From NCBI RefSeq assembly GCF_000974425.1, contig NZ_CP010429.1:744001-808000 (forward strand): a DNA stretch of 64,000 bases. Reading direction: 5' to 3'. The notes below the pieces were generated by a model. It was not told where the DNA came from. It saw only the letters and a list, made by a program, of their open reading frames with translations, and ran no database searches. Positions 1 through 9,360 of this stretch are shown piece by piece. Both the position numbers and the translations under genes were made by a program. This DNA comes from Spirosoma radiotolerans (GTDB taxonomy: Bacteria; Bacteroidota; Bacteroidia; Cytophagales; Spirosomataceae). Within the stretch, counting starts at the first letter, position 1. Each line of letters starts with the position of its first letter.

Positions 1-1
1 A

Positions 2-2185
2 GAACTGGCTATTGTTCGGGAAGAGATGCGTGCCATCATTGAGGAGCATGAAATAGCGAATGAAGAGCTGCAATCAGCCAACGAAGAGATCGTGAGCAGC
101 AACGAAGAGCTGCAAAGCATCAACGAAGAACTGGAAACGAGCAAAGAAGAAATTGAATCCACCAACGAAGAGCTTCAGACGATCAACCAGGAGTTGCAGC
201 TTCGTAACGATCAGCTCACGGAAGCCTATATGTATGCCGAAGCCATCTTTTCGACCATTCGCGAGGCTACACTCGTGCTCGACAAAGACCTTCGGGTAAA
301 AAGCGCCAACCAGGTCTTTTATCAGCTATACGGCATGAAGGAGGAGACGACTGTAGGGCGGCTGATCTACGAAATCGGTAACCGGCAGTGGGATATTCCA
401 CGCCTGCGCGAATTGCTGGAGGAGGTCTTCCGGCAGGATAAGTTCATTCAGGGCTTCGAGATGAAGAACGTATTTCCGGATATTGGCGAAAAGGTAATGC
501 GGGTACACGCCCGCCGGGTTATTCAACAGCAACGGCAGGAAGCCATTCTGCTGGCTATCGAAGACATCACCGAGCAGCGGCAGGTGCAGCAGATGATGGA
601 AGAACGCCAGGTCTGGCTGAACGACATCATCGACTCGGCGCCTACGCTGATCTGGTTGGCCGGGACCGATAGCCGGTACACCTTCTTCAACAAAGCCTGG
701 CTCAACTACACGGGTCATACGGTCAGTCAGGATACCGGACAGGGCTGGGTGAAAGACATTCACCCCGAAGACCGCGCGGAGTATGTGGCGTTGTATAAAA
801 TCAGTTTTATTGCCAGAGAGCCGTATCAGGCCGAATACCGGCTGAAGCGAAGCGATGGGGAATACCGCTGGATGATGGAAAACGCGCAGCCTACGTTTGG
901 GCCCGATGGCACGTTTAGCGGCTTTATAGGTACCTGTGCCGAGGTGCATGTGCAGAAAAGCCTGAACCAGGAATTGGATAGCCGGGTGCAGGAGCGTACG
1001 CATGAACTGACTGTAGCCAATAATAAACTGCTGCAGACCAATAGTGAACTGAGCCGAACGGCCGAAAACTTGCAGGCTGTTCTCGATACATCTCCAGCTG
1101 CCATTGGCCTATTGAAGGCTGTACGGTCAGAGCAGGACGAGGTGACCGATTTTAAACTCGTGGTCTGGAATCAGAAATTTGCTCAAGTCGTGCATGAGCC
1201 GATGAAACGGCTTCCGGGCAAACTGGCCAGTGAACTGGCCGATGGCCTGTGGCATGAAGAAACCCTGGACCAGCTTCGGCAAGTACACGAAAACGGTAAA
1301 GCTACCTATCGGGAATGGCAGGAGCTTGTGGGCGGCCAGGAGCGGTGGATCAGCATGGCCATTGATAGACACGACGATGGGGTGATTCTGACAGGGCTGG
1401 ATATTACCTTGCTGAAACAGGCCGAACAGCAGCAGGATCGCTGGCTTCAGGAACTGGAGCGTTCGCAGCAAACCATGCAGGATCTGGAGCAGATGCGCCG
1501 GTATGTACGGGAGCGGGGCGAGTTTCTGCGAACAACGTCTCACGACCTGCGGGGTAGCTTTGGGGTTATTCAAGGGGCCGCTTCACTGCTGAATTTAATG
1601 GACACCAAAGAAGAACGGGAGCAAATGCTGAGTATGTTGAACCGAAATCTCGGGCAGGTAACTTCGCTGCTGACCCAACTGCTCGATTATTCGCGTCTGG
1701 AGTCGGGGCAGGAGAAGGTTTATAACCAGTTCTTCGACGCATCGACGGTTCTGCACGAACTTAGCCAGAGTATGGAGCCCGTTGCCGGAGAACGGAAGCT
1801 TTGGATTCGCGTCGAGGGGCCCGATACGCTGCCCGTATCGGGCGACCTGGTAAAGGTTCAGCGGATTGCCCAAAATCTGGTGCTGAACGCCCTGAAATAC
1901 ACCCAGAAAGGGGGCGTAACCATCGTCTGGCGTGCCAGCGACGATGGTGGCTGGCAACTCAGTGTGCAGGATACGGGGCCGGGCATGCCCCAACAAACGA
2001 TCCGCCAATTGCTTAACAAAGCGGAACCAACGCCCCGTAATGAGCAGGAACCCGCCGTGTCACCGACTTCGGGCGAGGGCATCGGCCTATCCATTGTCCA
2101 GCAGTTGAGTGCCATGCTGAAAGCCCGTATCGAGGTAGAAAGTGAGGCTGGTGTAGGCACGCTGGTACACGTATACTTCGCCTAA
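2..2185 (+). CDS. multi-PAS sensor histidine kinase, 5' end outside the window
   Basis: The frame is open to the window edge, so the protein starts upstream; the first visible ATG is at 26. Counting from that ATG, residues 1-65 are a heptad-like coiled coil of repeated NEELQS/NEELET units. PAS domains follow at about 70-190, 195-320 (with a PAC-like end) and 350-465. A HisKA dimerisation helix carries SHDLRG (phospho-acceptor His about 506), and the ATPase domain shows an N box (QNLVLNALKY), DTGPGMP and GEGIGLS. No receiver domain is present. This coiled coil is typical of the linker behind CheB-CheR modules in CheB/CheR-PAS kinases, so the missing N-terminus may carry them (inference). The LytTR regulator at 2334-3068 converges on it and is a plausible but unproven partner. 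Confidence 0.9.
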   Translation, partial: ELAIVREEMRAIIEEHEIANEELQSANEEIVSSNEELQSINEELETSKEEIESTNEELQTINQELQLRNDQLTEAYMYAEAIFSTIREATLVLDKDLRVKSANQVFYQLYGMKEETTVGRLIYEIGNRQWDIPRLRELLEEVFRQDKFIQGFEMKNVFPDIGEKVMRVHARRVIQQQRQEAILLAIEDITEQRQVQQMMEERQVWLNDIIDSAPTLIWLAGTDSRYTFFNKAWLNYTGHTVSQDTGQGWVKDIHPEDRAEYVALYKISFIAREPYQAEYRLKRSDGEYRWMMENAQPTFGPDGTFSGFIGTCAEVHVQKSLNQELDSRVQERTHELTVANNKLLQTNSELSRTAENLQAVLDTSPAAIGLLKAVRSEQDEVTDFKLVVWNQKFAQVVHEPMKRLPGKLASELADGLWHEETLDQLRQVHENGKATYREWQELVGGQERWISMAIDRHDDGVILTGLDITLLKQAEQQQDRWLQELERSQQTMQDLEQMRRYVRERGEFLRTTSHDLRGSFGVIQGAASLLNLMDTKEEREQMLSMLNRNLGQVTSLLTQLLDYSRLESGQEKVYNQFFDASTVLHELSQSMEPVAGERKLWIRVEGPDTLPVSGDLVKVQRIAQNLVLNALKYTQKGGVTIVWRASDDGGWQLSVQDTGPGMPQQTIRQLLNKAEPTPRNEQEPAVSPTSGEGIGLSIVQQLSAMLKARIEVESEAGVGTLVHVYFA

Positions 2186-2333
2186 GCCTCGTGCAGCGAT
2201 TGGTAGATAGAAAACCGCTGATTTTGACCGATTTTATGTCTGCCAATCGCCCAGTCAGTGCTATTAAAAAATAAACGGGCGTTGGCAAAGCTACAACCCG
2301 GTGCCGCTCCATAACGAGCGCTGGTTTCCCTTT

Positions 2334-3068
2334 TTACTGCTCGACCCCGAGTTGCTTCAGCTGGCTATGCACATGATCGCGGAATGTAACGCCGATAATC
2401 AGGCGGGTTTTGTCGAGGTAAATGGCCTTGGGCTCAACGCCCGTAATGTAAGCTGTGTTGACAATGAACGATTTATGAATCCGGATAAACTGATTGGCCG
2501 GGAGTAGGCTCTCCAGTTGGGAAATTTTTTCGTTCACAACAGACATCGTATGCGTAAGGTGTAGCTTACTATAAATTCCGTATGCTTCGATCAGCTGAAT
2601 TTCGTCTAGAAAAAAGCGTTCTGTTCTGCGTCCGGCTTTTAAATAAATGGTTTCCCGAGCGGGCTTGGTCAGAAGCGTCGGGAGGGCGGTTGAGCTGGAC
2701 GGTGCTTGCTCTGGTGTTAGGGCGCGGCTAATAGCCCGGTATAAACGCGAAGACGTATATGGTTTTTGAATAAAGTCAACGATGTCCAGATCGAAACAAT
2801 CGACGGCGTAGGCAGGGTGAGCAGAGATAACAATAATAGGCGGATGACTGGGGAGTAAGGCCAATAAATCAAAACCTGATGCACCATTGATATCCATATC
2901 CAGGAAGATCAGGTCAATCGGCTGCCTATTTAGTACTTGATAGGCTTCCGTAACCTGGTCGGTTGTGTAAGGAGTAACGGCCATGTTGGCTTCGCTGATG
3001 TACTCGGTTAAAATGGCAACATCTGAGGGGCTATCATCAACGATTAATGCATTATACGATTTTACCAT
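2334..3068 (-). CDS. LytTR-family two-component response regulator
   Basis: 244 residues, the usual length for a LytR/AlgR-type regulator. The N-terminal receiver has the acidic pair D11-D12, phospho-acceptor D57 (LIFLDMD) and the conserved lysine K102 (IQKPY). The C-terminal half (about 140-240) is a LytTR DNA-binding domain with the typical ...FLDEIQLIEAYG... and ...FIRIHKSFIVN... signatures. Phosphorylation of D57 should control binding to direct repeats upstream of target genes (family knowledge). It converges with the PAS kinase at 2-2185, with a 148-bp gap. Start ATG at 3068 gives the family's usual N-terminus. Confidence 0.92.
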   Translation of the reverse strand: MVKSYNALIVDDSPSDVAILTEYISEANMAVTPYTTDQVTEAYQVLNRQPIDLIFLDMDINGASGFDLLALLPSHPPIIVISAHPAYAVDCFDLDIVDFIQKPYTSSRLYRAISRALTPEQAPSSSTALPTLLTKPARETIYLKAGRRTERFFLDEIQLIEAYGIYSKLHLTHTMSVVNEKISQLESLLPANQFIRIHKSFIVNTAYITGVEPKAIYLDKTRLIIGVTFRDHVHSQLKQLGVEQ

Positions 3069-3887
3069 GGTAAAGAGGCTAGTGATTATGCTACAGTGGA
3101 GGAGCCAAAGCGGCTCATAAGTAATATCTTATCGGCAAAGGGCGGGAATCGATTACTTTCACCGTTGATTTAATCTGTCCTTGCGTATATAGATATAGGT
3201 TAGTTGTGTAGGTGCATGAATGGCCATTTATTTTGTATGAACTGTACATACAGTGAGTTAGCCGTATTTTTATCACACGATCTGTTACTCAGTTGAGTTG
3301 CCACTTTTGATGGCTTCTACTAACTAGTCTACTGTGGATTATGACCGGGTAGCGATCTAAGGTTTGTAGCCAGCGTTCGTGATAGACCCGGAAGTGCCGT
3401 AGTGCCATTATTCATATTAGTTTAAAAGGGACACTTTAGTCGTGTATATGCGTGCTTGGTTAGCATCCTGATTTGTTACTTTATAGATCTGTTAACGGCT
3501 AAAATAGATGTAATCGGGATACGTCAGATATTGTGCGGTAAGCATTGTATATTCATTTAGACATTATAGTGTATGCTTTAGGTGTGAATTATGGCAAAAA
3601 ATTATCTATTGGTAACAATAAAAACAGCATTCGTGTAATTTTCGGTGGTTGGTCGAGGCCATCCTTCGCTACTATCGAAAAAAATAATGAGATTTGATTT
3701 ACAGCAACCGCTGTAATTGAGCGGTCTTATCACCAGTTTTCTTGCCGTTTAGTGGCATAGAGTAGCCTAAAGAGCCGTTGTTTAAACCTGTTTTTTTGTA
3801 AGACGACCGAGTCGTCAAACCTGATCTACGGTAATAGCCGCCAAGCGATCTATTCAGTACAATCATCCCACCGTCCCTAAAAATAGT
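3069..3887. other. 819-bp stretch without a recognised gene
   Basis: AT-rich intergenic DNA between the divergent LytTR regulator and sigma factor genes. It must hold both promoters, but I could not single out a convincing pair of Bacteroidota promoter boxes. Open frames here are under 30 codons and have no protein-like character. I see no strong hairpin, tRNA or repeat. Confidence 0.5.
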
Positions 3888-4442
3888 ATGGCCATGCTAT
3901 CAGATCAAGAACTTGTTAAACAGTACACTACCACCGGCAAGGACAAGTACTTTGCCCAGATCTACATCCGCCACCGTCAACTCGTCTATCAAAAATGTTT
4001 GTTTTACGTGAGCAATACGGATGATGCAGAAGACTTCGTACAGGACATTTTCGTGCAGTTGACCCGCAAGGTTTATAGTTATAAAGGGGACGCAAAATTT
4101 ACCACCTGGCTTCATTCCGTCACGGTGAACTACTGCATTGATCAATTAAGAAAACAGCAGCAGAACCAGGCTATGTGGCGGAATTATCAGTATGATTTGT
4201 TGCAGATGGACGACTGGGCAGGCTCTGATGAGGTGTACTTTCAAGCCTTCGAGCGGGTGCTTAATCAGCTGCCTCCCTATCAGCGCGACCTGTTGCTGGC
4301 CAAATACGGCGAACGGGCACCGATCAAAGACATTGCCTTCAGTCAGGCTATAACCACGAGTGCGGTTAAGATGCGAATCAAACGAGCGCGTGAATATGCC
4401 CGGATTTTGTATGATAGAATTCTGGCTGAGGGAGAATCCTGA
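3888..4442 (+). CDS. ECF-type RNA polymerase sigma factor
   Basis: 184 residues with a sigma region 2 (about 20-90; DAEDFVQDIFVQLTRK is the core-binding and -10 recognition segment) and a region 4 helix-turn-helix (about 125-175; LPPYQRDLLLAKYGERAPIKDIA). The length fits ECF sigma factors. No anti-sigma gene follows directly; the next gene, after 132 bp, is the sodium/solute symporter. ATG codons at 3888 and 3894 are both possible starts. Target promoters cannot be read from the sequence. Confidence 0.88.
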   Translation: MAMLSDQELVKQYTTTGKDKYFAQIYIRHRQLVYQKCLFYVSNTDDAEDFVQDIFVQLTRKVYSYKGDAKFTTWLHSVTVNYCIDQLRKQQQNQAMWRNYQYDLLQMDDWAGSDEVYFQAFERVLNQLPPYQRDLLLAKYGERAPIKDIAFSQAITTSAVKMRIKRAREYARILYDRILAEGES

Positions 4443-4574
4443 ATAGCTTTCGGCTGTATGGAGCGTGGGTAAATTTGGCTCAGCCTGAGTAAGAAAACTA
4501 TTGGCGGCCGCTTTTGGCCTGTAGCCTGGTCGTTTGTCGGCCAGCACGACCCACTTATTCAATGGCTGCACCGT

Positions 4575-6167
4575 ATGAAAAATCTGCCCATCATTGATCT
4601 GGCTGTCATTGCCAGCTACCTAGTCGCTATGGTGTTGGTGGGCGTTTATTTTTCCCGGAAAAACAAAAACGCCGATCAGTTCACGAAAGCGTCCGGCCTG
4701 ATTCCGGGCTGGGCAACAGGCTTATCCATCTACGCCACCTTTCTGAGCAGCAACACGTTTCTGGGCGTGCCCGGCAAAGCGTTTGGGGGCAACTGGAATG
4801 CGTTTGTTTTCAGCCTGTCGATGCCCCTGGCAGCTTATACAGCCGCTCGTTTTTTTATTCCTTTTTACCGGCGTACCGGCGAAATTTCGGCTTATACACA
4901 TCTCGAACACCGGTTTGGTCCCTGGGCCAGAACCTACGCAGTTGTCTGTTTCTTACTGACTCAACTGGCTCGGATGGGCTCTATTTTTCTGGGAATTGCC
5001 CTCAGTTTACAGGCACTCACCGGTTATTCCATGCAGCTGATCATGGTCGTGATGGGGGTCTGTATCATTATTTATACCGTTCTGGGTGGGATGGAAGCCG
5101 TCATCTGGACGGAAGTCGTTCAGGCGGTTATCAAAACCTTTGGCGCCCTGCTCATTCTTTACCTGATTGTTGGATCGGTACCCGGCGGAACCGCTAAAAT
5201 TGTCGAGATCGGGCAGGCAAATGGCAAATTCAGCCTCGGCACATTCTCGCTTACCTTCACGGAGTCCTCCTTTTGGGTCGTGTTGCTGTATGGCTTTTTT
5301 ATCAACCTGAACAACTTCGGGATGGATCAAAATTACATTCAGCGTTATCATACAACGGCCTCGACCCAGGAAGCGTCGAAATCACTCTGGCTCTGTGTGT
5401 GGCTGTATGTACCCGCGTCGCTGCTCTTTTTTATCATTGGCGCTTGTTTGTTCTCGTATTACCAGCTTCATCCGGAATCCATCGAGGCCATTAAGCAGAA
5501 AGTGGCGCTGGATCGGTTGCCAGCCAGCGCGCCGGCTTCGGAAGTTGCCCGTCTGGTGGCTACGCTTCAGCCCGCCGACTATGGTGATAAAGTGATGCCG
5601 CATTTTATGGTGACCAACATCCCGCCGGGCCTGATGGGCCTGATCATTTCGGCTATTTTATCGGCCGCCATGAGCACCATTAGTTCCGGAATGAATGCGT
5701 CGGCCACGGTATTTACCGAAGATATTTATAAACGCTACATCGATTCTCACCTGTCGGGCCGCAAATTGCTGACGCTGCTGCATCTGACGACGGTGGTGTC
5801 TGGGCTGGCGGGGTTAGGGGCGGGGCTGGCCATGATTGGGGTAAAAAGTATTCTGGATGCCTGGTGGACATTATCCGGAATTTTTGCTGCGGGTATGCTC
5901 GGCCTTTTTTTGCTGGGATTGATTAGCCGCCAGACAACCAGTCATGTAGCCCTGACAGCCACCACCGTGGGTGTGCTGGTAATTCTCTGGATGACATTTT
6001 CCGGCAATCTGCCCGACCAGTATAGCTACCTCCGGAATAGCCTGCACAGCAACATGATTATCGTTGTGGGTACATTAACGATTTTCCTGATTGGTATCCT
6101 ATTAACAAAAATTACCAACCGTAGCACCCGGCCTCGTGCTGAAGGCGCTATGGTTTCGCGCGAGTAA
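4575..6167 (+). CDS. sodium:solute symporter (SSS family)
   Basis: 530 residues with about 13 hydrophobic segments spread along the chain, the SSS-family layout. The N-terminus (IDLAVIASYLVAMVLVGVYF, then SGLIPGWATGLSIYATFLSS) is the classical first-to-second helix region of these symporters, and ISAILSAAMSTISSGMNASA near 360-380 matches the conserved sodium-site helix. It should import a small organic solute with Na+ across the inner membrane. The downstream lyase (6169-7101) starts one base after this stop, so the two form an operon. Together they suggest uptake and cleavage of a keto-acid sugar such as a sialic acid or aldonate derivative (inference; substrate not readable). Confidence 0.92.
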   Translation: MKNLPIIDLAVIASYLVAMVLVGVYFSRKNKNADQFTKASGLIPGWATGLSIYATFLSSNTFLGVPGKAFGGNWNAFVFSLSMPLAAYTAARFFIPFYRRTGEISAYTHLEHRFGPWARTYAVVCFLLTQLARMGSIFLGIALSLQALTGYSMQLIMVVMGVCIIIYTVLGGMEAVIWTEVVQAVIKTFGALLILYLIVGSVPGGTAKIVEIGQANGKFSLGTFSLTFTESSFWVVLLYGFFINLNNFGMDQNYIQRYHTTASTQEASKSLWLCVWLYVPASLLFFIIGACLFSYYQLHPESIEAIKQKVALDRLPASAPASEVARLVATLQPADYGDKVMPHFMVTNIPPGLMGLIISAILSAAMSTISSGMNASATVFTEDIYKRYIDSHLSGRKLLTLLHLTTVVSGLAGLGAGLAMIGVKSILDAWWTLSGIFAAGMLGLFLLGLISRQTTSHVALTATTVGVLVILWMTFSGNLPDQYSYLRNSLHSNMIIVVGTLTIFLIGILLTKITNRSTRPRAEGAMVSRE

Positions 6168-6168
6168 C

Positions 6169-7101
6169 ATGAAAACATCCGAAAAAGGCTTCATTCCCGT
6201 CATGCTTACGCCATTTACGGCAACGGGCGCTATTGATTTCGATGCCCTGACCCGGCTCACGGACTTCTATTTGCAGGCCGGGGCGGCTGGTTTGTTTGCC
6301 AATTGCCTGTCGAGCGAAATGTTCGAACTAAGCGAATCCGAGCGGCTTCGGGTCATCGAACACGTGCTACACGTAGTCAATGGTCTGGTACCCGTAGTGG
6401 CTACAGGAACATTTGGCGGGCCCATTGATCAACAGGCCGATTTCGTGAAAAAGGTGCATGATACGGGCACACAGGCGGTCATTCTGATTACGGGCCTGCT
6501 CGCCGATGAAACCGACCCGGATTCGGTATTCAACGAACGGGTTTTTCAGTTGCTGGATCGTACGGGCACGATTCCGGTCGGTTTTTATGAGTGCCCTGTG
6601 CCGTATAAACGCCTGATTTCGCCCCAGCAATTGCAGGTATTTGTGGATACAGGACGGGTGATTTACCATAAGGATACCTCGCTCGATCTGGTGCAGATCA
6701 AAGAAAAGCTCCGGTTGGCTGCGCGGCCCGGATTCGGCCTTTACGATGCTTATATGGTGCACGCTGTCGATTCGTTACGGGCGGGTTCGGCGGGGCTTTC
6801 CTGCATTCAGGGCAACTACTTTCCCGAGTTGATCGTCTGGCTTTGTCGCCACTACGATGACGCTAGCCAGCAGGAGGCCGTTGCCCGTGTGCAACAGTTT
6901 ATCATCGAGCATATGGATGTGATGCACAACGTTTATCCAACTGTATCAAAATACTTTTTGCAGCTACGGGGATTCGACATAACGACCGTTACCCGCCGGG
7001 ATGTAGGCCATTTTACCCCTGAATTAGCCAGGCAGATTGACGCGCTGTTTGCCGCCTACACCCGCTTACAGGATGATCTGGCGCTGACGGTTGCTCGTTA
7101 A
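6169..7101 (+). CDS. dihydrodipicolinate synthase / N-acetylneuraminate lyase family protein
   Basis: 310 residues from the ATG at 6169, which directly follows the symporter stop; a longer frame from 6136 would overlap the symporter. It is a class I aldolase TIM barrel with FIPVMLTPF at the N-terminus, Y140 (GFYECP, the tyrosine of the catalytic triad) and the Schiff-base lysine K168 (YHKDTS). The family cleaves or condenses pyruvate with an aldehyde. The symporter coupling favours a catabolic lyase role over lysine synthesis. The exact substrate is not determined. Confidence 0.88.
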   Translation: MKTSEKGFIPVMLTPFTATGAIDFDALTRLTDFYLQAGAAGLFANCLSSEMFELSESERLRVIEHVLHVVNGLVPVVATGTFGGPIDQQADFVKKVHDTGTQAVILITGLLADETDPDSVFNERVFQLLDRTGTIPVGFYECPVPYKRLISPQQLQVFVDTGRVIYHKDTSLDLVQIKEKLRLAARPGFGLYDAYMVHAVDSLRAGSAGLSCIQGNYFPELIVWLCRHYDDASQQEAVARVQQFIIEHMDVMHNVYPTVSKYFLQLRGFDITTVTRRDVGHFTPELARQIDALFAAYTRLQDDLALTVAR

Positions 7102-7176
7102 CGGGACGGGGCTTTAGATACAGATGTGCCAGGAAGCTAAACGGTTTCGTAGCTTGCAGTACTTTTTCTGAAGGCC

Positions 7177-7419
7177 ATGAAACTCACCTGGACATTCTAC
7201 CCCAAAGGGGAACCCAATATTACGCTGACGGTTGTGTATGTGCCTCAACTAGATGCATTTACAGTTGCCGGTTATCTTGAGGTGGACACCAATACCGCGT
7301 ATGTAAACTGGACTAATTTCCGCGTCTTTAATTCAACCGATCAATCGGCGAAGAAGGCGCTTTTTGGCTCTCTGCACCGGGTGGAGCGATTTGATGCTTT
7401 AACGCTTTTTTTGCCCTGA
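7177..7419 (+). CDS. hypothetical protein, 80 residues
   Basis: A short frame starting at ATG 7177, 75 bp after the lyase. The composition is protein-like (beta-prone, e.g. TLTVVYVPQLDAFTVAGYLEV) with no signal peptide or membrane helix. I do not recognise a family. The same-strand position allows read-through from the symporter-lyase operon. It may be a small cytosolic protein; a chance frame is not excluded. Confidence 0.45.
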   Translation: MKLTWTFYPKGEPNITLTVVYVPQLDAFTVAGYLEVDTNTAYVNWTNFRVFNSTDQSAKKALFGSLHRVERFDALTLFLP

Positions 7420-7630
7420 AACCCGTTCGGCTTATTGTCGATTAAAAGGCCAGGCGAACCGGCTGTACAACGGGTAACTCATTTCGTTATTCTGAGTGGC
7501 CTACGCAGGCATTTCCAAGTAAGGTGAAGGCCACAGTCGGGTCAAGAGCTGAATAGGTAGGATATGTATCCAGGCTATGTTTGTTTAGTATGGATACATT
7601 GTCAAAGAAGTACTTTAGTATACCACGTAC

Positions 7631-8218
7631 ATGCATTACCTGTTGTTGTATTTGCTCTTCCTGCCTTACTGGTCTGGCGTTACCCTGAACGTAGCCGGAT
7701 TGGGAAGTTATTCGATTGGCGTTACCACACCTGAGTCGCTGGATAAAGCAGTCTTCAGGGAGGAGGAGCAGGTATATGCCAAAGGAACCCTGACACTGGC
7801 CTGTTCCCACATCCGTCTGTTTAAAGCACCCAGGCTGGACATGGAAGGCATACGGATCACCAATCTTTCCCTGGCTTTTTATGACAACAAGTTGTTTGCC
7901 ATTTCCTGCGACTACAGCCCTGCCCTAAAGAACGCCTTTGTTGGGAAGCATGGGCAGGGGAGCCACTTGTCGACCGTTAGCCTTCCGACCTGCATCAACA
8001 GGCAGGATAAGCCCTTGCTCATCGGGGGTGACAGCTGGATGAACGGAGACATTCAGGCAGTGGCTATTCGGGTGGAAGGCTTCAATTCCGATTGTCGCCA
8101 GGAAGAAAGTGACTGGTTGATGGTTGCCAGCCGGCGGGTTATCACGCTGTCATCGGACTGTGATCTGGGAAGCAGGCCGTATTTGTATGATCGTCTACTT
8201 GATGGCCAGCGCCCATGA
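7631..8218 (+). CDS. hypothetical exported protein, 195 residues
   Basis: The start at 7631 gives a hydrophobic N-terminus (MHYLLLYLLFLPYWSGVTL) that looks like a signal peptide or membrane anchor. The rest is beta-rich with five or six scattered cysteines (ACSHI, SCDYS, PTCIN, SDCRQ, SDCDL), which suits an exported, disulphide-containing fold. No family recognised. A good terminator hairpin at 8258-8288 ends the transcript. Confidence 0.6.
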   Translation: MHYLLLYLLFLPYWSGVTLNVAGLGSYSIGVTTPESLDKAVFREEEQVYAKGTLTLACSHIRLFKAPRLDMEGIRITNLSLAFYDNKLFAISCDYSPALKNAFVGKHGQGSHLSTVSLPTCINRQDKPLLIGGDSWMNGDIQAVAIRVEGFNSDCRQEESDWLMVASRRVITLSSDCDLGSRPYLYDRLLDGQRP

Positions 8219-8257
8219 GCAGGATAAAGAACTGAACTTTCTACGTATGGTTATCCA

Positions 8258-8288
8258 AAAACGCTGGCTCTAAAAGTGCCAGCGTTTT
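8258..8288 (+). terminator. intrinsic terminator after 7631-8218
   Basis: Perfect 11-bp stem: AAAACGCTGGC at 8258-8268 and GCCAGCGTTTT at 8278-8288 with a 9-base loop. Since A and T tracts flank the GC core on both sides, it could act in both directions. Confidence 0.85.
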
Positions 8289-8555
8289 CTTTCTATCCAC
8301 ACCTCTACACATCGCCAGTTATACCGATGCGAGAGTAGGGGGTAAAAGTATTAGGTCATTCCATATGCTGTTGATCTAAATTTCACTGATTTATATACTA
8401 TTTTCGTATTTAGGGTAAAAAGTAATATTTGTTGATAGTAAACAGCTTGCTAGTTTGACTATTCTTCATTCAGATTACACCTTTGGTCCCAATCTTTATC
8501 AATTCTCAAACGCGCTCTAAAGTATTGTAAAGCGCCCTATCGGTAATTTTTGGTT
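8289..8555. other. AT-rich intergenic stretch
   Basis: 267 bp between the terminator and the 3' end of the minus-strand SDR gene. No gene, strong hairpin or repeat seen. Confidence 0.5.
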
Positions 8556-9293
8556 TTACCAGGGACAACTGGCTGGTTCAGGAAAATATTCTTCACTAAT
8601 AAATTTGCCGCTTGGTCCATGCTGATCGATTAGCGCGTACTTGGCAATCCGTTGCCCTGCCTGCTGCACAGTGCTTGTTCCCTGATGACCGGTAAAATCG
8701 GTTTGTGTGTAGCCAGGACAAACCATATTCACTTTAAACGGAGTGTCACGAAGCTCGTAAGCCAGATTGATTGTGTACATATTGAGCGCCGATTTACTCG
8801 ATTGGTAGACCGACAATTTGTTGTGGTAACTGCTACCGGACGAGTCAGCCGCCAGGGTAAGCGAGGCCATTGCCGAAGTTACGTTGACAATGCGTGGTTC
8901 AGGCGACCTTTTCAGCAAATCAATAAACGCCTGCGTAACCCTGACTACCCCGAACAGGTTGGTGTCGTAAACTTCCTTAAATTGATCAATCGTTGCGTCA
9001 AGGGCGGATTGGGGAAATCCTCCTGAAATGCCTGCATTATTGACCAGCACATCCAACACCGGCGTTTTGTTGCCTATGTGTGCACGGGCAGCCAGGACCG
9101 ATTCAGGATCGGTGACGTCCAATTGAATAACCTCAATAGCACGAATTCCGTCGGCGTGGAGCTTTTCCGCTACAGATAAACCGCTTTCCAGACTACGGCT
9201 ACCTAAATAGACAAAGAACCCGTTTTGGGCAAGCTGTCTTACTACTTCCAGACCAATACCTTTGTTGGCCCCTGTCACTACTGCTGTCTTCAT
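8556..9293 (-). CDS. SDR-family NAD(P)-dependent oxidoreductase
   Basis: 245 residues from the ATG at 9293. A longer frame (to 9470) is rejected because it runs into the araC-type gene and the dinucleotide-binding motif normally begins at the N-terminus. Visible are the Rossmann glycine motif TGANKGIG (about 7-14), NNAGISGG, the catalytic Ser region NVTSAMAS and the YxxxK pair (YQSSK). Length and motifs fit classical short-chain dehydrogenases. An AraC regulator ends 67 bp upstream on the same strand, so the two are probably co-transcribed. Substrate unknown. Confidence 0.88.
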   Translation of the reverse strand: MKTAVVTGANKGIGLEVVRQLAQNGFFVYLGSRSLESGLSVAEKLHADGIRAIEVIQLDVTDPESVLAARAHIGNKTPVLDVLVNNAGISGGFPQSALDATIDQFKEVYDTNLFGVVRVTQAFIDLLKRSPEPRIVNVTSAMASLTLAADSSGSSYHNKLSVYQSSKSALNMYTINLAYELRDTPFKVNMVCPGYTQTDFTGHQGTSTVQQAGQRIAKYALIDQHGPSGKFISEEYFPEPASCPW

Positions 9294-9360
9294 CTCATGA
9301 ACTGTTTTAGAACGAAGCAAAAGTCGCTCATTCAAAAACAGTCGACATGGACAAATCACC

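Noticed and set aside
326-1003. A long antisense frame within the histidine kinase gene
   Set aside because: Shadow of the strongly coding plus-strand frame; no recognisable domain.
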